This document shows, piece after piece, positions 33,947 to 42,793 of a DNA stretch of 64,000 nucleotides (the stretch's first letter is position 1; each line of letters starts with the position of its first letter). The translations under genes were made by a program, and so were the position numbers. Origin of the DNA: Tindallia magadiensis (GTDB lineage Bacteria > Bacillota > Clostridia > Peptostreptococcales > Tindalliaceae). The stretch lies in the NCBI RefSeq assembly GCF_900113635.1, contig NZ_FOQA01000002.1:372001-436000 (forward strand), read 5' to 3'. The notes beneath the pieces are model-generated. The model was not told the DNA's origin. It saw only the letters and a list, made by a program, of their open reading frames with translations, and did no database searches.

Positions 33947-35425
33947 ATGACAATCGACATGCAAAGCTTAAAAAATCAGCGTGATTTATGGATAAAGGGA
34001 GAAGTGTCGGCAAAAGAGTTGGTAGAAGAAGCATTTAAGAAAGTGGAAAAAACAGAGGATAAAGTGAAGGCGTATCTTTGCTTACAGAAAGAATCCGCTA
34101 TGGAGCAGGCTATAAAAATCGATGAGAAAAGAGCTCGTGGTGAAAAAACTGGTGCGCTGGCTGGAGTCCCCTTGGCTGTAAAAGACAATATTTGTACAGA
34201 AGGTATTCCCACTACCTGCGCATCCAAAATGTTGGAAAACTTTATTCCGCCGTATAACGCAACGGTGGTTCAAAAGATTTATGAGGCAGACGGCATTATG
34301 ATTGGTAAAACAAATTTAGATGAATTTGCTATGGGATCCTCTACAGAAAGCTCTGTTTTTCAAACAACTCGAAATCCATGGGATTTGGACCGGGTTCCTG
34401 GTGGATCTTCAGGTGGATCGGCAGCCGCTGTTGCCGCTGAAACAGTATCTCTGGCCTTAGGATCTGATACGGGAGGCTCTATTCGCCAACCTGCTGCCTT
34501 TTGTGGAGTAGTGGGAATAAAGCCAAGTTACGGGCTGGTATCTCGATACGGACTTATTGCTTTCGCCTCTTCCCTTGATCAGATTGGTCCTATGACAAAA
34601 AACGTTGAAGATTGTGCAATAGCCCTAGATGCTATTGCTGGTTTTGATCAGAAGGATTCTACCAGTCGTAAAATCGATCTTACTGGATCTTATACAGAAG
34701 GCTTACACCAGTCCTTAAAAGGCGTTAAGATTGCTCTGCCTGTTGAGTACCAGCAAGAAGGGTTAGACAAGGAGATCAATAAGGTGTTGGAAAATACCGT
34801 TAGGGAACTTACTTCTCTAGGCGCTGTGGTGGAAAAAGTTTCCTTGCCTCACTCATCTGTAGGATTGTCTGCTTATTATATGATTTCTTCTGCTGAAGCC
34901 AGTTCTAATTTAGCAAGATTTGATGGCATTCGATATGGGCATCGAACAGACAGAGTGGAGAATATTGAGGATCTAATGGTCTATAGCCGCTCAGAAGGAT
35001 TTGGGCAAGAGGTGAAAAGAAGGATTATGCTTGGAACTTATGCGCTTTCCTCAGGTTATTATGATGCATATTACCAGAAGGCACAAAAAATCCGGTACAA
35101 AATAAAAGAACAGTATTCTCGGATATTTGAACAATATGATGCGGTGTTAGGTCCTGTATCTCCTTATTTGCCTTTTAGGCAAGGAGAAAAGATGGATGAC
35201 CCTCTAGCCATGTATTTGGGAGATGTTTATACAGTAGATGTAAATATGTCTGGATTACCAGCTATTTCATTACCAGGTGGATTTACAAAAGAAGGTTTGC
35301 CTGTAGGTATGCAGTTGATAGGAAATCACTTTGAAGAAAAAACATTGTTTCAAATAGCGTACCAACTGGAAAAAAGTTTACAGCTAGATTTAAGAAGCGA
35401 CATTGTGAAAGGAGGCTTAAAATGA
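33947..35425 (+). CDS. gatA: Asp/Glu-tRNA amidotransferase subunit A
   Basis: A 492-residue amidase subunit that releases ammonia from glutamine. The Ser-cis-Ser-Lys triad can be seen: the Lys in LAVKDNICT and the two serines in VPGGSSGGSAAAVA and GSDTGGSIR. Ammonia travels to GatB, which amidates Asp-tRNA-Asn and/or Glu-tRNA-Gln. ATG 33947 is preceded by AAAGGAGG, whereas an ATG at 33896 lies inside gatC and has no site. It overlaps gatB by four bases. Confidence 0.96.
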   Translation: MTIDMQSLKNQRDLWIKGEVSAKELVEEAFKKVEKTEDKVKAYLCLQKESAMEQAIKIDEKRARGEKTGALAGVPLAVKDNICTEGIPTTCASKMLENFIPPYNATVVQKIYEADGIMIGKTNLDEFAMGSSTESSVFQTTRNPWDLDRVPGGSSGGSAAAVAAETVSLALGSDTGGSIRQPAAFCGVVGIKPSYGLVSRYGLIAFASSLDQIGPMTKNVEDCAIALDAIAGFDQKDSTSRKIDLTGSYTEGLHQSLKGVKIALPVEYQQEGLDKEINKVLENTVRELTSLGAVVEKVSLPHSSVGLSAYYMISSAEASSNLARFDGIRYGHRTDRVENIEDLMVYSRSEGFGQEVKRRIMLGTYALSSGYYDAYYQKAQKIRYKIKEQYSRIFEQYDAVLGPVSPYLPFRQGEKMDDPLAMYLGDVYTVDVNMSGLPAISLPGGFTKEGLPVGMQLIGNHFEEKTLFQIAYQLEKSLQLDLRSDIVKGGLK

Positions 35426-36858
35426 ACTGGGAAACGATTATAGGGTTGGAAATTCATGTGGAACTAGATACGAAAACAAAGATATTTTGTCATTGTCCCA
35501 CTACTTTTGGAGCTCCTCCTAACCAAAACACATGCCCTGTTTGTTTGGGACTACCAGGTGCGCTGCCTGTCTTAAATGAGGCAGTAGTAGAGATGGCGGT
35601 TAAAGCTGGATTAGCACTAGGATGTAAAGTCGAAAGGGTTAACAAAATGGATCGAAAAAACTATTTTTATCCTGATTCGCCTAAAGCCTACCAAATTTCC
35701 CAACATGACATGCCTATATGCACAGGTGGTTTTGTAGATATAGAAGGAGAAGAGGGAAAGAAAAAAGTTAGGATTCACCATATTCATATAGAGGAAGATG
35801 CTGGGAAATTACTACATGATGAAGATGAACCGGTATCGTATATTGATTATAATCGGGTAGGCGTCCCATTGATAGAAATTGTTTCAGAAGCAGACATGCG
35901 TTCGCCAGAAGAGGCAGTTTCTTACCTGAAGGCGGTTCGTTCTATCTTACAATACGCGGGTGTTTCTGATTGTCGAATGGAACAAGGTTCTCTTCGTTGT
36001 GATGGCAATATTTCAGTCAGACCATATGGGCAAGAACATTTCAACCCAAAAGTAGAATTGAAAAACATCAACTCATTCAAAGAGCTGCAAAAAGCCTTGG
36101 AAAAAGAAGAAAAAAGACAATTGGAATTATATAGCTTCAACGAAGGGCATAAAATTGTCCAAGAAACCCGGCGTTGGGATGCGGCAAAAGGAAGAACTAT
36201 CTCTATGCGAACGAAAGAAGATGCTCATGACTATCGATATTTTCCGGAACCGGATGTAAAACCTATCTTTATTGAAGAGGATCTGATAAAGGGCATCGAA
36301 AAACAATTACCGGAATTACCGGCTGAAAAGGCTGAGAGATTTACTAAATCCTATGGTTTAACAGAAAAAGAAGTTAACATTTTAGTAAGCGAAAAAGCAT
36401 TAAGTGAATTTTATGAAGAAGTGGTGAAAGCAGATGCCGATCCCAAAATAGCGGCTAACTGGATTCTTGGAGATCTTCTTCGTATGCTGAAAGAAAAAGA
36501 ATTGTCAGCGGAAGACCAACCCTTAAAACCTAGAGACTTAGCAGCGTTGATTCAGATCATTCAAAAGGGAAGTATTAGCAGCACAGCAGGAAGAGACGTT
36601 TTTGATGAAATGTTTGAAACGGGTAAAGAAGCTCATCTCATTATTCAGGAAAAAGGGTTGAAACAAATTAGCAACATAGAAGAACTTCAAACAATAACTG
36701 AAAAAGTGCTTAAAGAAAATCCGGAGTCTGTTCAAGACTTCAAAAATGGTAAGAAACAGGCTGTCGGCTATTTAATGGGGCAGGTAATGAAGGCAACAAA
36801 AGGACAGGCAAATCCTAAGGTAGCGAAAGAAATGCTTGAAAATCTACTACAGGAGTAG
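35422..36858 (+). CDS. gatB: Asp/Glu-tRNA amidotransferase subunit B
   Basis: A 478-residue kinase/amidotransferase subunit. It activates the side-chain carboxyl of mischarged tRNA and transfers ammonia. The N-terminal motif GLEIHVELDTKTKIFC, zinc-type cysteines (FCHCPTTFGAPPNQNTCPVC), and the C-terminal tRNA-binding YqeY-like tail (about 330-478) are all present. ATG 35422 overlaps the gatA stop (ATGA). The gene ends the T-box-regulated operon; a separate promoter follows for the penicillin-binding protein. Confidence 0.96.
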   Translation: MNWETIIGLEIHVELDTKTKIFCHCPTTFGAPPNQNTCPVCLGLPGALPVLNEAVVEMAVKAGLALGCKVERVNKMDRKNYFYPDSPKAYQISQHDMPICTGGFVDIEGEEGKKKVRIHHIHIEEDAGKLLHDEDEPVSYIDYNRVGVPLIEIVSEADMRSPEEAVSYLKAVRSILQYAGVSDCRMEQGSLRCDGNISVRPYGQEHFNPKVELKNINSFKELQKALEKEEKRQLELYSFNEGHKIVQETRRWDAAKGRTISMRTKEDAHDYRYFPEPDVKPIFIEEDLIKGIEKQLPELPAEKAERFTKSYGLTEKEVNILVSEKALSEFYEEVVKADADPKIAANWILGDLLRMLKEKELSAEDQPLKPRDLAALIQIIQKGSISSTAGRDVFDEMFETGKEAHLIIQEKGLKQISNIEELQTITEKVLKENPESVQDFKNGKKQAVGYLMGQVMKATKGQANPKVAKEMLENLLQE

Positions 36859-36898
36859 ATTCATCATCGTAGGATTAGCTTGAGGGAAGAACTGATGA

Positions 36899-36927
36899 TT
36901 GCAACATAGCGATTTATCTTTTACAAT
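36899..36927 (+). promoter_or_regulatory. Promoter of the PBP-pyrC unit
   Basis: TTGCAA, 17-base spacer, TACAAT, about 43 bases before the PBP start. Confidence 0.7.
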
Positions 36928-36969
36928 AGTATCAGTAACTATGTAGATAAAGACTGGTGAGGTTCTGAT

Positions 36970-39324
36970 ATGAAAAGTAAAATGCCTCGAACGGAAAAAA
37001 ATATGAATAAAAAACGAAAATGGATTCGTTTTTTTCGTCGCCTCTTTTTAACAGTGGTGCTAGGAATGCTCGTTCTTTTTGGAGCAGTAACTGGCACCAC
37101 TATTGCCATTGTACATAGCATTGTATCTGATTTAGAACCAATTGAAACAGAAAACTTATACCGTTTATTGGACGAGAGTTCCTTTATTTATTATAAAAAT
37201 GGAGACCAGTGGGAACTTCTGGAAAAAATTGCGACACCCATGTATCGGGAAATCATTGAGTATCAAGAAATACCAGGTCTTGTTCAAAATGCTTTTATTG
37301 CCATTGAAGATGAACGATTTTGGAATCACCCGGGGATTGATATCAGGAGAATTCTAGGAGCTGGATGGACCAATTATCAGACAGGTAGTCGGCAAGGTGC
37401 CAGTACCATCAACCAGCAATTAGCAAAAAATTTATTTTTGAGCCATGAGCAAACCTATACCAGAAAAATTCAGGACATGTACTATGGAATTCAGCTGGAT
37501 CAAAAGCTTTCAAAAGAAAAAATACTGGAAGCTTATCTTAATACCATTTACTTAGGTGCGGGAGCTTACGGGGTTCAGGCCGCTTCTCAGGTCTATTTTT
37601 CAAAAGATATTCAAGAATTGACTCTTGGCGAAGCTGCATTGTTAGCCGGTATTCCTAGAAATCCATCGCGATATGCACCGCTGCGAACCATTCACAAGGA
37701 TACGGTAAGAGAGGGTGTGGCTGTTTTTCAGGAAGTTGAAGAAGATTATGTAATGGTACTGCAACCAGAAGCATTAAACAGACAGCGGTTAGTGCTTTCT
37801 AAGATGTATGAAATTGGTTGGATAACTAAGGAAGAATACCATCAAGCGACAGAAAAAGATTTGCAGGAAATGCTGAACCCTGGAAACTTGCAACAACAAG
37901 AAGAGATCAGCTCTTATTTTGCAGATCTGGTGAAACAAGACGTATTAAATTCCTTGCAGAATTGGGGATATAGTTTGGAAGAAGCCAGACATTTTTTATA
38001 TGCAGGTGGCCTTCATATTTATAGTACGTTGGATATGAGTATTCAACAAGTAATAGAGGAAACCTTTGATAACCCGGAAGCCTTCCCAGAAACCATGCGA
38101 GATGCAGAGGGGAACCTATTAAGAGACATTCATGGCAATATTCAGCCTCAAAGCGCTTTTGTGGTGATCGAACAAAAAAACGGAGCGATTCGTGGTATTT
38201 CAGGGGGACGGATGACAACGGGAAGAAATGTATTGAATCGCGGACTAGTCCCAAGACAACCAGGCTCGGCCATAAAACCACTGGCTGTATATACTCCGGC
38301 CATTGATCGTGGAAAGACAGCCGCATCGATGATTCATGACGCACCGGTGTATTTAGATCCGGAAAACCCTAATCGGCCTTGGCCTAGAAACTGGTATCGG
38401 CAGGGGTATTTTGGTAATATCACTGTACGGGAGGCCCTTCAGTGGTCAAGTAATGTAGCGACGGTGAAACTACTGCACGAAACAGGAGGGAGCCGGCAAG
38501 GAGCTTATGACATTATGTTTCATTATCTTGAAAAACTAGGTATTTCTACGTTAGTCAGAAGCGATAACCCATTTACTGGTTCTGATGGAGCGGTTTATCA
38601 TGACGCAACTTTTTCAACAGCCTTAGGCGGTATGACACATGGCGTTTCGCCACTGGAAATGACGGCTGCTTTTAGTGTGCTGGCAAATGAAGGGATCTAT
38701 ACGGAACCTTATACCTTTACGCATATTACCGACCGAAAAGGAAATGTACTGGTTGAAAGAAATCCACATAGAGAAAGGGTAATAACGGCACAGGCGGCGT
38801 ATATTATGACGGATATGCTGGTGCATAGCATTACCTATGGCACCGGTTCGCGTGCAAAATTAGATCCACGAAATGAATTGATTCCAGTGGCAGGAAAAAC
38901 AGGAACCACGTCGGATAAAAAAGACGCTTGGTTTGTAGGGTATACACCATATTATTCAGCCGGGTTATGGATTGGAAATGACCGACCGGAGTCGCTTTCT
39001 GACGGTAGTGGAATGGCGGCTTCTTTATGGCAACAAATGATGATGAAGATTCATGAAGAGAGGGAGCCTAAAGCTTATGTCATGCCACAGGATATCGTGA
39101 CACGAAATATTTGCACAACAACAGGTCTTTTGGCAAATAGACATTGTTCTGGTACTCGTCAGGAAATTTTTATACTGGGAACAGAACCGGATCAATACTG
39201 CCGTGTTCATCGGGCGCCACCTCCACCACCCCCTCCGGAGGAAACGGATAGAGGTGAGGAGGAGACGGATAGAAATGAAGGTGAAGTCGATAGCCAAGTG
39301 GAGACGGACCATCAAGAAGAATGA
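36970..39324 (+). CDS. Class A penicillin-binding protein (PBP1A type)
   Basis: A 784-residue bifunctional peptidoglycan synthase. It has a basic cytoplasmic N-terminus and one transmembrane helix (about 23-50). The GT51 glycosyltransferase domain follows (EDERFWNHPGID, QGASTINQQLAKNLFL, KILEAYLNTIYLG). The transpeptidase domain carries the nucleophile motif SAIK in RQPGSAIKPL, SSN in WSSNVATVK, and KTGTT. After the catalytic domain comes a CxxxG/C-containing stretch, seven prolines, and a strongly acidic tail with repeated ETDR/EVDS/ETDH units. The tail faces outward and is probably disordered. ATG 36970 follows GGTGAGGT. Its stop overlaps the upstream part of the pyrC region. Confidence 0.94.
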   Translation: MKSKMPRTEKNMNKKRKWIRFFRRLFLTVVLGMLVLFGAVTGTTIAIVHSIVSDLEPIETENLYRLLDESSFIYYKNGDQWELLEKIATPMYREIIEYQEIPGLVQNAFIAIEDERFWNHPGIDIRRILGAGWTNYQTGSRQGASTINQQLAKNLFLSHEQTYTRKIQDMYYGIQLDQKLSKEKILEAYLNTIYLGAGAYGVQAASQVYFSKDIQELTLGEAALLAGIPRNPSRYAPLRTIHKDTVREGVAVFQEVEEDYVMVLQPEALNRQRLVLSKMYEIGWITKEEYHQATEKDLQEMLNPGNLQQQEEISSYFADLVKQDVLNSLQNWGYSLEEARHFLYAGGLHIYSTLDMSIQQVIEETFDNPEAFPETMRDAEGNLLRDIHGNIQPQSAFVVIEQKNGAIRGISGGRMTTGRNVLNRGLVPRQPGSAIKPLAVYTPAIDRGKTAASMIHDAPVYLDPENPNRPWPRNWYRQGYFGNITVREALQWSSNVATVKLLHETGGSRQGAYDIMFHYLEKLGISTLVRSDNPFTGSDGAVYHDATFSTALGGMTHGVSPLEMTAAFSVLANEGIYTEPYTFTHITDRKGNVLVERNPHRERVITAQAAYIMTDMLVHSITYGTGSRAKLDPRNELIPVAGKTGTTSDKKDAWFVGYTPYYSAGLWIGNDRPESLSDGSGMAASLWQQMMMKIHEEREPKAYVMPQDIVTRNICTTTGLLANRHCSGTRQEIFILGTEPDQYCRVHRAPPPPPPPEETDRGEEETDRNEGEVDSQVETDHQEE

Positions 39325-39353
39325 TCATGAAAAGAATAAAAAGGAGAATGACG

Positions 39354-40637
39354 GTGAAAACATTAATAAAAAATATCAAATACTTTTCCCCTGAAAATGG
39401 CAATGTTCAGAAAGGCAATGTGAAAATCTTTGAAGGAAAAATTTTGGGCTTTACCGACCAAGATGAATGGGAAGATGCCCGTGTATATGAAGGAAAGCAG
39501 CAATGGTTGTTTCCTGGCTTTATTGATATGCATGTACATTTTCGGGAGCCGGGAGGCGAAGAAAAAGAAACCTTTGAAACAGGTTGTCGTGCCGCTTTAG
39601 CAGGCGGATATACCACTGTAGTATGCATGCCCAATACTCAGCCGGTTCCAGATACAGAAACAACGGTAAAAGATTTATTGCAAAGAACCGAAACCCTACC
39701 TTGTAATGTATTGTTGATGGGTAGTATTACAAAAGGCCTTGAAGGGATGGAAAAGACAGCGTATAACTTATATCGTCATCCTCGATTTGTCGGTGTCACT
39801 GATGATGGGAGACCAGTCACAAATGCAGCTATATTAATGAAGACTTTAGAAGAAGCTTCTCGGGAAGGATTGCTGGTAGGGCTGCATTGCGAAGACGAAA
39901 GCATGATGTTTGACAGAAGCATTAACCAAGGCGAGATTTCACGGAAATTAAAGCTTCAGGGAGTGCCGGCAATGGCAGAGGCGTTAATGATCCACCGGGA
40001 TCTTTACTTGGCTGAAAAGCTTGATGCACCTTTGCATATTCAGCATGTCAGTTCGCGAGATAGTGTGGAACTCATACGAGCGGCAAAAGAAAAAGGAGTT
40101 AAGGTGACCTGCGAAGCAGCGCCACATCATTTTTCTTTAACAGAAGAAGCTGTGCTAACGAAAGGATCTATGGCAAAAATGAGCCCTCCTTTGCGCACAG
40201 AAAAAGATGTAATATCGATACAGGAAGGGTTAAAAGAGGGTATCATTGATGTGATTGCGACGGATCATGCTCCTCATTTGCTGAGGGACAAAACAGAAGA
40301 CTTAATCACATCAGCTAATGGAATTGTTGGGTTAGAGACAGCCTTTGCGGTGGGGGCAACCTATCTGGTAGAGAAAGAAATTCTGAAGCTACATCAGTTA
40401 ATTCGGCTAATGAGTACAGAACCGGCAAAATTACTGGGGCTAAATAATAAGGGAAGCTTAGCTGACGGCATGGATGCTGATTTGGTCCTAGTGGATATGG
40501 AGAAGTGGTGGACAGTGGATCGGGAAGCCTTTTTTTCTAAAGCAAGAAATACCCCTTATCATGGAATGTCATTGAGAGGTTGCGTTACCATGACCATGGT
40601 AAATGGTGAGGTTCGATATCAGAAAGAAGAAGTGTAG
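39354..40637 (+). CDS. pyrC: Dihydroorotase
   Basis: A 427-residue type I dihydroorotase that cyclises carbamoyl-aspartate in pyrimidine synthesis. It has the metal motif DMHVHFREPGG, the carbamylated-lysine/His segments around LHCEDES and IQHVSSRDS, and the catalytic Asp in IATDHAPH. GTG 39354 is preferred because AAGGAG stands seven bases ahead of it; ATG 39348 is also in frame but crowds that site. It begins 30 bases after the PBP stop and probably shares its transcript. The other pyr genes are not in the window. Confidence 0.93.
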   Translation: MKTLIKNIKYFSPENGNVQKGNVKIFEGKILGFTDQDEWEDARVYEGKQQWLFPGFIDMHVHFREPGGEEKETFETGCRAALAGGYTTVVCMPNTQPVPDTETTVKDLLQRTETLPCNVLLMGSITKGLEGMEKTAYNLYRHPRFVGVTDDGRPVTNAAILMKTLEEASREGLLVGLHCEDESMMFDRSINQGEISRKLKLQGVPAMAEALMIHRDLYLAEKLDAPLHIQHVSSRDSVELIRAAKEKGVKVTCEAAPHHFSLTEEAVLTKGSMAKMSPPLRTEKDVISIQEGLKEGIIDVIATDHAPHLLRDKTEDLITSANGIVGLETAFAVGATYLVEKEILKLHQLIRLMSTEPAKLLGLNNKGSLADGMDADLVLVDMEKWWTVDREAFFSKARNTPYHGMSLRGCVTMTMVNGEVRYQKEEV

Positions 40638-40669
40638 GCGAAGTATAATGACGAAAAAATCAGAAATCG

Positions 40670-40698
40670 TTGTCAAAAGCATCGATTTATGATAAGAT
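40670..40698 (+). promoter_or_regulatory. Promoter of the c-di-GMP riboswitch transcript
   Basis: TTGTCA, 17-base spacer, TAAGAT, just upstream of the aptamer. Confidence 0.72.
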
Positions 40699-40710
40699 GC
40701 AAATAGGATG

Positions 40711-40793
40711 AAAAAGGCAAAGCCGTTCGAAAGTCGGTGACGCAAAGCCACGAATCTACGTCAGGTAAATCTGATAAGATGGTCGGGTTGCCC
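40711..40793 (+). promoter_or_regulatory. c-di-GMP-I (GEMM) riboswitch aptamer
   Basis: It shows the class I signatures in order: GGCAAAGCC, a stem capped by a GAAA tetraloop (TTCGAAAGT), GACGCAAAGCCACG, a second variable stem, and the closing GGTCGGGTTGCC. P1 pairs GGCAA (40716-40720) with TTGCC (40788-40792). The 3' strand CGGGTTGCC can instead pair with GGCGACCCG (40808-40816), the 5' arm of the following terminator. The logic therefore looks like ligand-bound = termination (OFF). Confidence 0.9.
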
Positions 40794-40810
40794 GTATGGT
40801 TTTTATTGGC

Positions 40811-40837
40811 GACCCGTTTTGGACGGGTCTTTATTTT
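40811..40837 (+). terminator. Riboswitch expression-platform terminator
   Basis: GACCCG and CGGGTC arms around TTTTGGA, followed by a TTTATTTT tract. Its 5' arm competes with aptamer P1 through an antiterminator pairing. Confidence 0.82.
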
Positions 40838-40878
40838 GTAGTTTTCTGGTTCACTGGAGGCAAAAGGAGATGGTCATC

Positions 40879-41061
40879 GTGATTAAATCAAAAGTTTTGC
40901 TGGAAGATTGTGAAGTGGGAATGGTGCTTTCGGAAGATTTATATAATGATTCCGGGCTCTTACTCATGAAAAAAGGAACAATCTTAACTCCAGAAAAGAT
41001 TAAAGTGCTGTCACGAAGAGAAGTGACAGAAGTCCCAATCGAGGAAACTCGAAGTAACTGA
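40879..41061 (+). CDS. 60-residue protein like the N-terminal domain of HD-GYP proteins
   Basis: A short, soluble, acidic protein with no membrane segment. The pattern VGMVLSEDLYNDSGLLLMKKGTILTPEKI resembles the small sheet domain that precedes many HD-GYP domains, including the one at 29889. No HD-GYP domain follows here; a terminator does. It lies directly under a c-di-GMP riboswitch, so it probably belongs to c-di-GMP physiology, but its role is unknown. GTG 40879 has AAAGGAG with good spacing; ATG 40870 is in frame but overlaps that site. It could be a stand-alone regulatory domain or a remnant of a longer protein. Confidence 0.75.
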   Translation: MIKSKVLLEDCEVGMVLSEDLYNDSGLLLMKKGTILTPEKIKVLSRREVTEVPIEETRSN

Positions 41062-41084
41062 CCCCTTTCTATAGGGGTTTTTTT
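41061..41084 (+). terminator. Terminator after the riboswitch-controlled gene
   Basis: ACCCCT and AGGGGT around a six-base loop, with a run of T. It shares its first base with the stop codon of the preceding gene. Confidence 0.85.
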
Positions 41085-41132
41085 ATGCACGAAAAGACTC
41101 TCTCTTCTGCAACCGTAGAATTGGGCTGTAGA

Positions 41133-41162
41133 TTGGCGGAATAGCTGGTTATTTGCTATAAT
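41133..41162 (+). promoter_or_regulatory. Promoter of the cupin-methyltransferase unit
   Basis: TTGGCG, 18-base spacer, perfect TATAAT. Confidence 0.55.
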
Positions 41163-41205
41163 AAGATAAATAGGAACATTTAAAACAGGATAAAGGAGGA
41201 AGGAT

Positions 41206-41553
41206 ATGATTATTTCTCATGTTCAAGAAACAGAAAAGAAAAATGTAAATCATCCGGACGCCAGTCAGGCATCGATGAAAGTGCTTATATCACCTAATGA
41301 AGGTTGGGAAGGGCACGTAATGAGATTAATGGAACTGAGACCGGGTGGGTTTACACCAAGGCATGAACATCCATGGCCGCATATTAATTACATGGTTAAA
41401 GGGAAAGGAACTTTGTTCATGGATGGGAAAGAACATCCTGTCAGCGCTGGTTCCTATGCCTATGTACCAGCTAATAAAAAACATCAATTCAGAAATGATG
41501 GCAGTGAACCCTTTGAGTTTATCTGTATTGTACCTGAGGAAGGACATCAATAA
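41206..41553 (+). CDS. Cupin-domain protein
   Basis: A 115-residue single-domain cupin. The first metal motif is seen as TPRHEHPWPHINYMVKGKG (two His, then a further His and Gly), and the second as VPANKKHQFRNDG. Small cupins of this type may be sugar or metabolite isomerases, dioxygenases or regulators; nothing here identifies the substrate. It starts at ATG 41206 after AAAGGAGGA. The next gene begins one base after its stop. Confidence 0.85.
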   Translation: MIISHVQETEKKNVNHPDASQASMKVLISPNEGWEGHVMRLMELRPGGFTPRHEHPWPHINYMVKGKGTLFMDGKEHPVSAGSYAYVPANKKHQFRNDGSEPFEFICIVPEEGHQ

Positions 41554-41554
41554 A

Positions 41555-42721
41555 GTGAAAAAGAATAGTGATGAAAGATCTAAAATAACCTTAATGGCAA
41601 CGGCGGCTTTTGGTTTGGAAGCTATTGTATCAAGAGAAATAAAAAGCCTAGGATATGAAGTAGTAGAAACAGAGAACGGCCGTGTTACTTTTACAGGACC
41701 GGTAGAAGCAATCTGTAGAAGCAATCTTTGGCTGAGAACCGCAGAGAGAGTTTTGCTGAAAGTCGGCGAGTTTCAGGCAAAAACCTTCGATGAACTTTTT
41801 GAAAAAACCAAAGCTTTGGACTGGAGCCAATGGATTCCGGAAAATGGAAAGTTTCCTGTTATTGGAAAATCGATCAAATCTCAGTTAGGCAGTGTTCCTG
41901 ACTGCCAGGCGATTGTGAAAAAAGCCGTCGTTGAAAGCATGAAAAAGAAATATCGAAAAGAATGGTTTGAAGAAAAAGAAAGTGAGTACCGGATAGAAGT
42001 GGCTCTCTTGAAAGATAAAGTTACATTAACAATTGATACAAGTGGGGAAGGCCTTCATAAAAGAGGCTATAGAAGAAGTACGCATCAAGCTCCATTAAAA
42101 GAAACACTTGCATCGGCCTTGATTCAGCTTAGCTTTTGGAAGCCAGAAAGAGTGTTGATTGACCCCTTCTGTGGTTCAGGAACCATTCCGATTGAAGCGG
42201 CACTCATAGGAAAAAATTTGGCACCGGGAATGAATCGAGATTTTATTTCAGAATCCTGGCCCTGGATACCAGCGGAAGAATGGCGACAAGCCCGAAAAGA
42301 AACCCACGATGTTGCTAATTTCGACCAGTCAATTCAAATACAGGGATTTGACACGGATGAGAGAGCATTAAATTCAGCTCGATACTATGCACAGGAAGCC
42401 TTTCTAGAGGATGAAATTCATTTTGAAAAAAGAGATTTTAGAGAATTGCGTTCACGCTATTATTACGGATGCGTTATTACCAATCCTCCTTATGGTGAGC
42501 GAATGGGTGAAGAAGAAGAAATCAGACAGCTTTACAGAGAATTTGGAGAAGTGTTAAAACCTTTGGAAACGTGGTCTAAGTATATCCTTACAGCTTATCC
42601 GGACTTAGAGGAAGATTTTGGAAAGAAAGCAGATCGAAGAAGAAAGCTATACAATGGAAGAATCATGTGCCAGTATTACCAATATCAGGGTCCAAGACCA
42701 CCTAAAAAACAGGAGGATTAG
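41555..42721 (+). CDS. THUMP-domain class I RNA methyltransferase (RlmL/YpsC-like)
   Basis: A 388-residue SAM-dependent methyltransferase. The N-terminal ferredoxin-like and THUMP region (about 15-165) starts with TLMATAAFGLEAIVSREI and contains DTSGEGLHKRGYR. The Rossmann methyltransferase domain (about 170-388) has the SAM loop DPFCGSGTIPIEAA and catalytic NPPYGERM. The family methylates guanine N2 in 23S rRNA; the specific site is inferred. GTG 41555 comes directly after the cupin stop and has AGGAAGG upstream. An alternative ATG at 41594 has no ribosome site. Confidence 0.9.
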   Translation: MKKNSDERSKITLMATAAFGLEAIVSREIKSLGYEVVETENGRVTFTGPVEAICRSNLWLRTAERVLLKVGEFQAKTFDELFEKTKALDWSQWIPENGKFPVIGKSIKSQLGSVPDCQAIVKKAVVESMKKKYRKEWFEEKESEYRIEVALLKDKVTLTIDTSGEGLHKRGYRRSTHQAPLKETLASALIQLSFWKPERVLIDPFCGSGTIPIEAALIGKNLAPGMNRDFISESWPWIPAEEWRQARKETHDVANFDQSIQIQGFDTDERALNSARYYAQEAFLEDEIHFEKRDFRELRSRYYYGCVITNPPYGERMGEEEEIRQLYREFGEVLKPLETWSKYILTAYPDLEEDFGKKADRRRKLYNGRIMCQYYQYQGPRPPKKQED

Positions 42722-42793
42722 AGAAGGAGAAGAAAGTAAAAAGACTTAAAGCCGAAAAAAGAGCGGAAGAGCCGAAAAATAGGCGGTGATTAC

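Noticed and set aside
40879-41061. The 60-residue gene as a truncated HD-GYP pseudogene
   Set aside because: A terminator follows its stop directly and no remnant of an HD-GYP domain is seen downstream, so a complete small gene is preferred, though not proven.
41345-41554. Long N-terminal extension of the THUMP methyltransferase frame
   Set aside because: It overlaps the cupin gene in another frame and has no family similarity. The GTG at 41555 directly after the cupin stop fits better.
42735-42793. Repeated GCCGAAAAA-type units before the sigma-54 activator as a possible regulatory repeat
   Set aside because: Only two short, imperfect copies are present, with no clear stem or conserved spacing.
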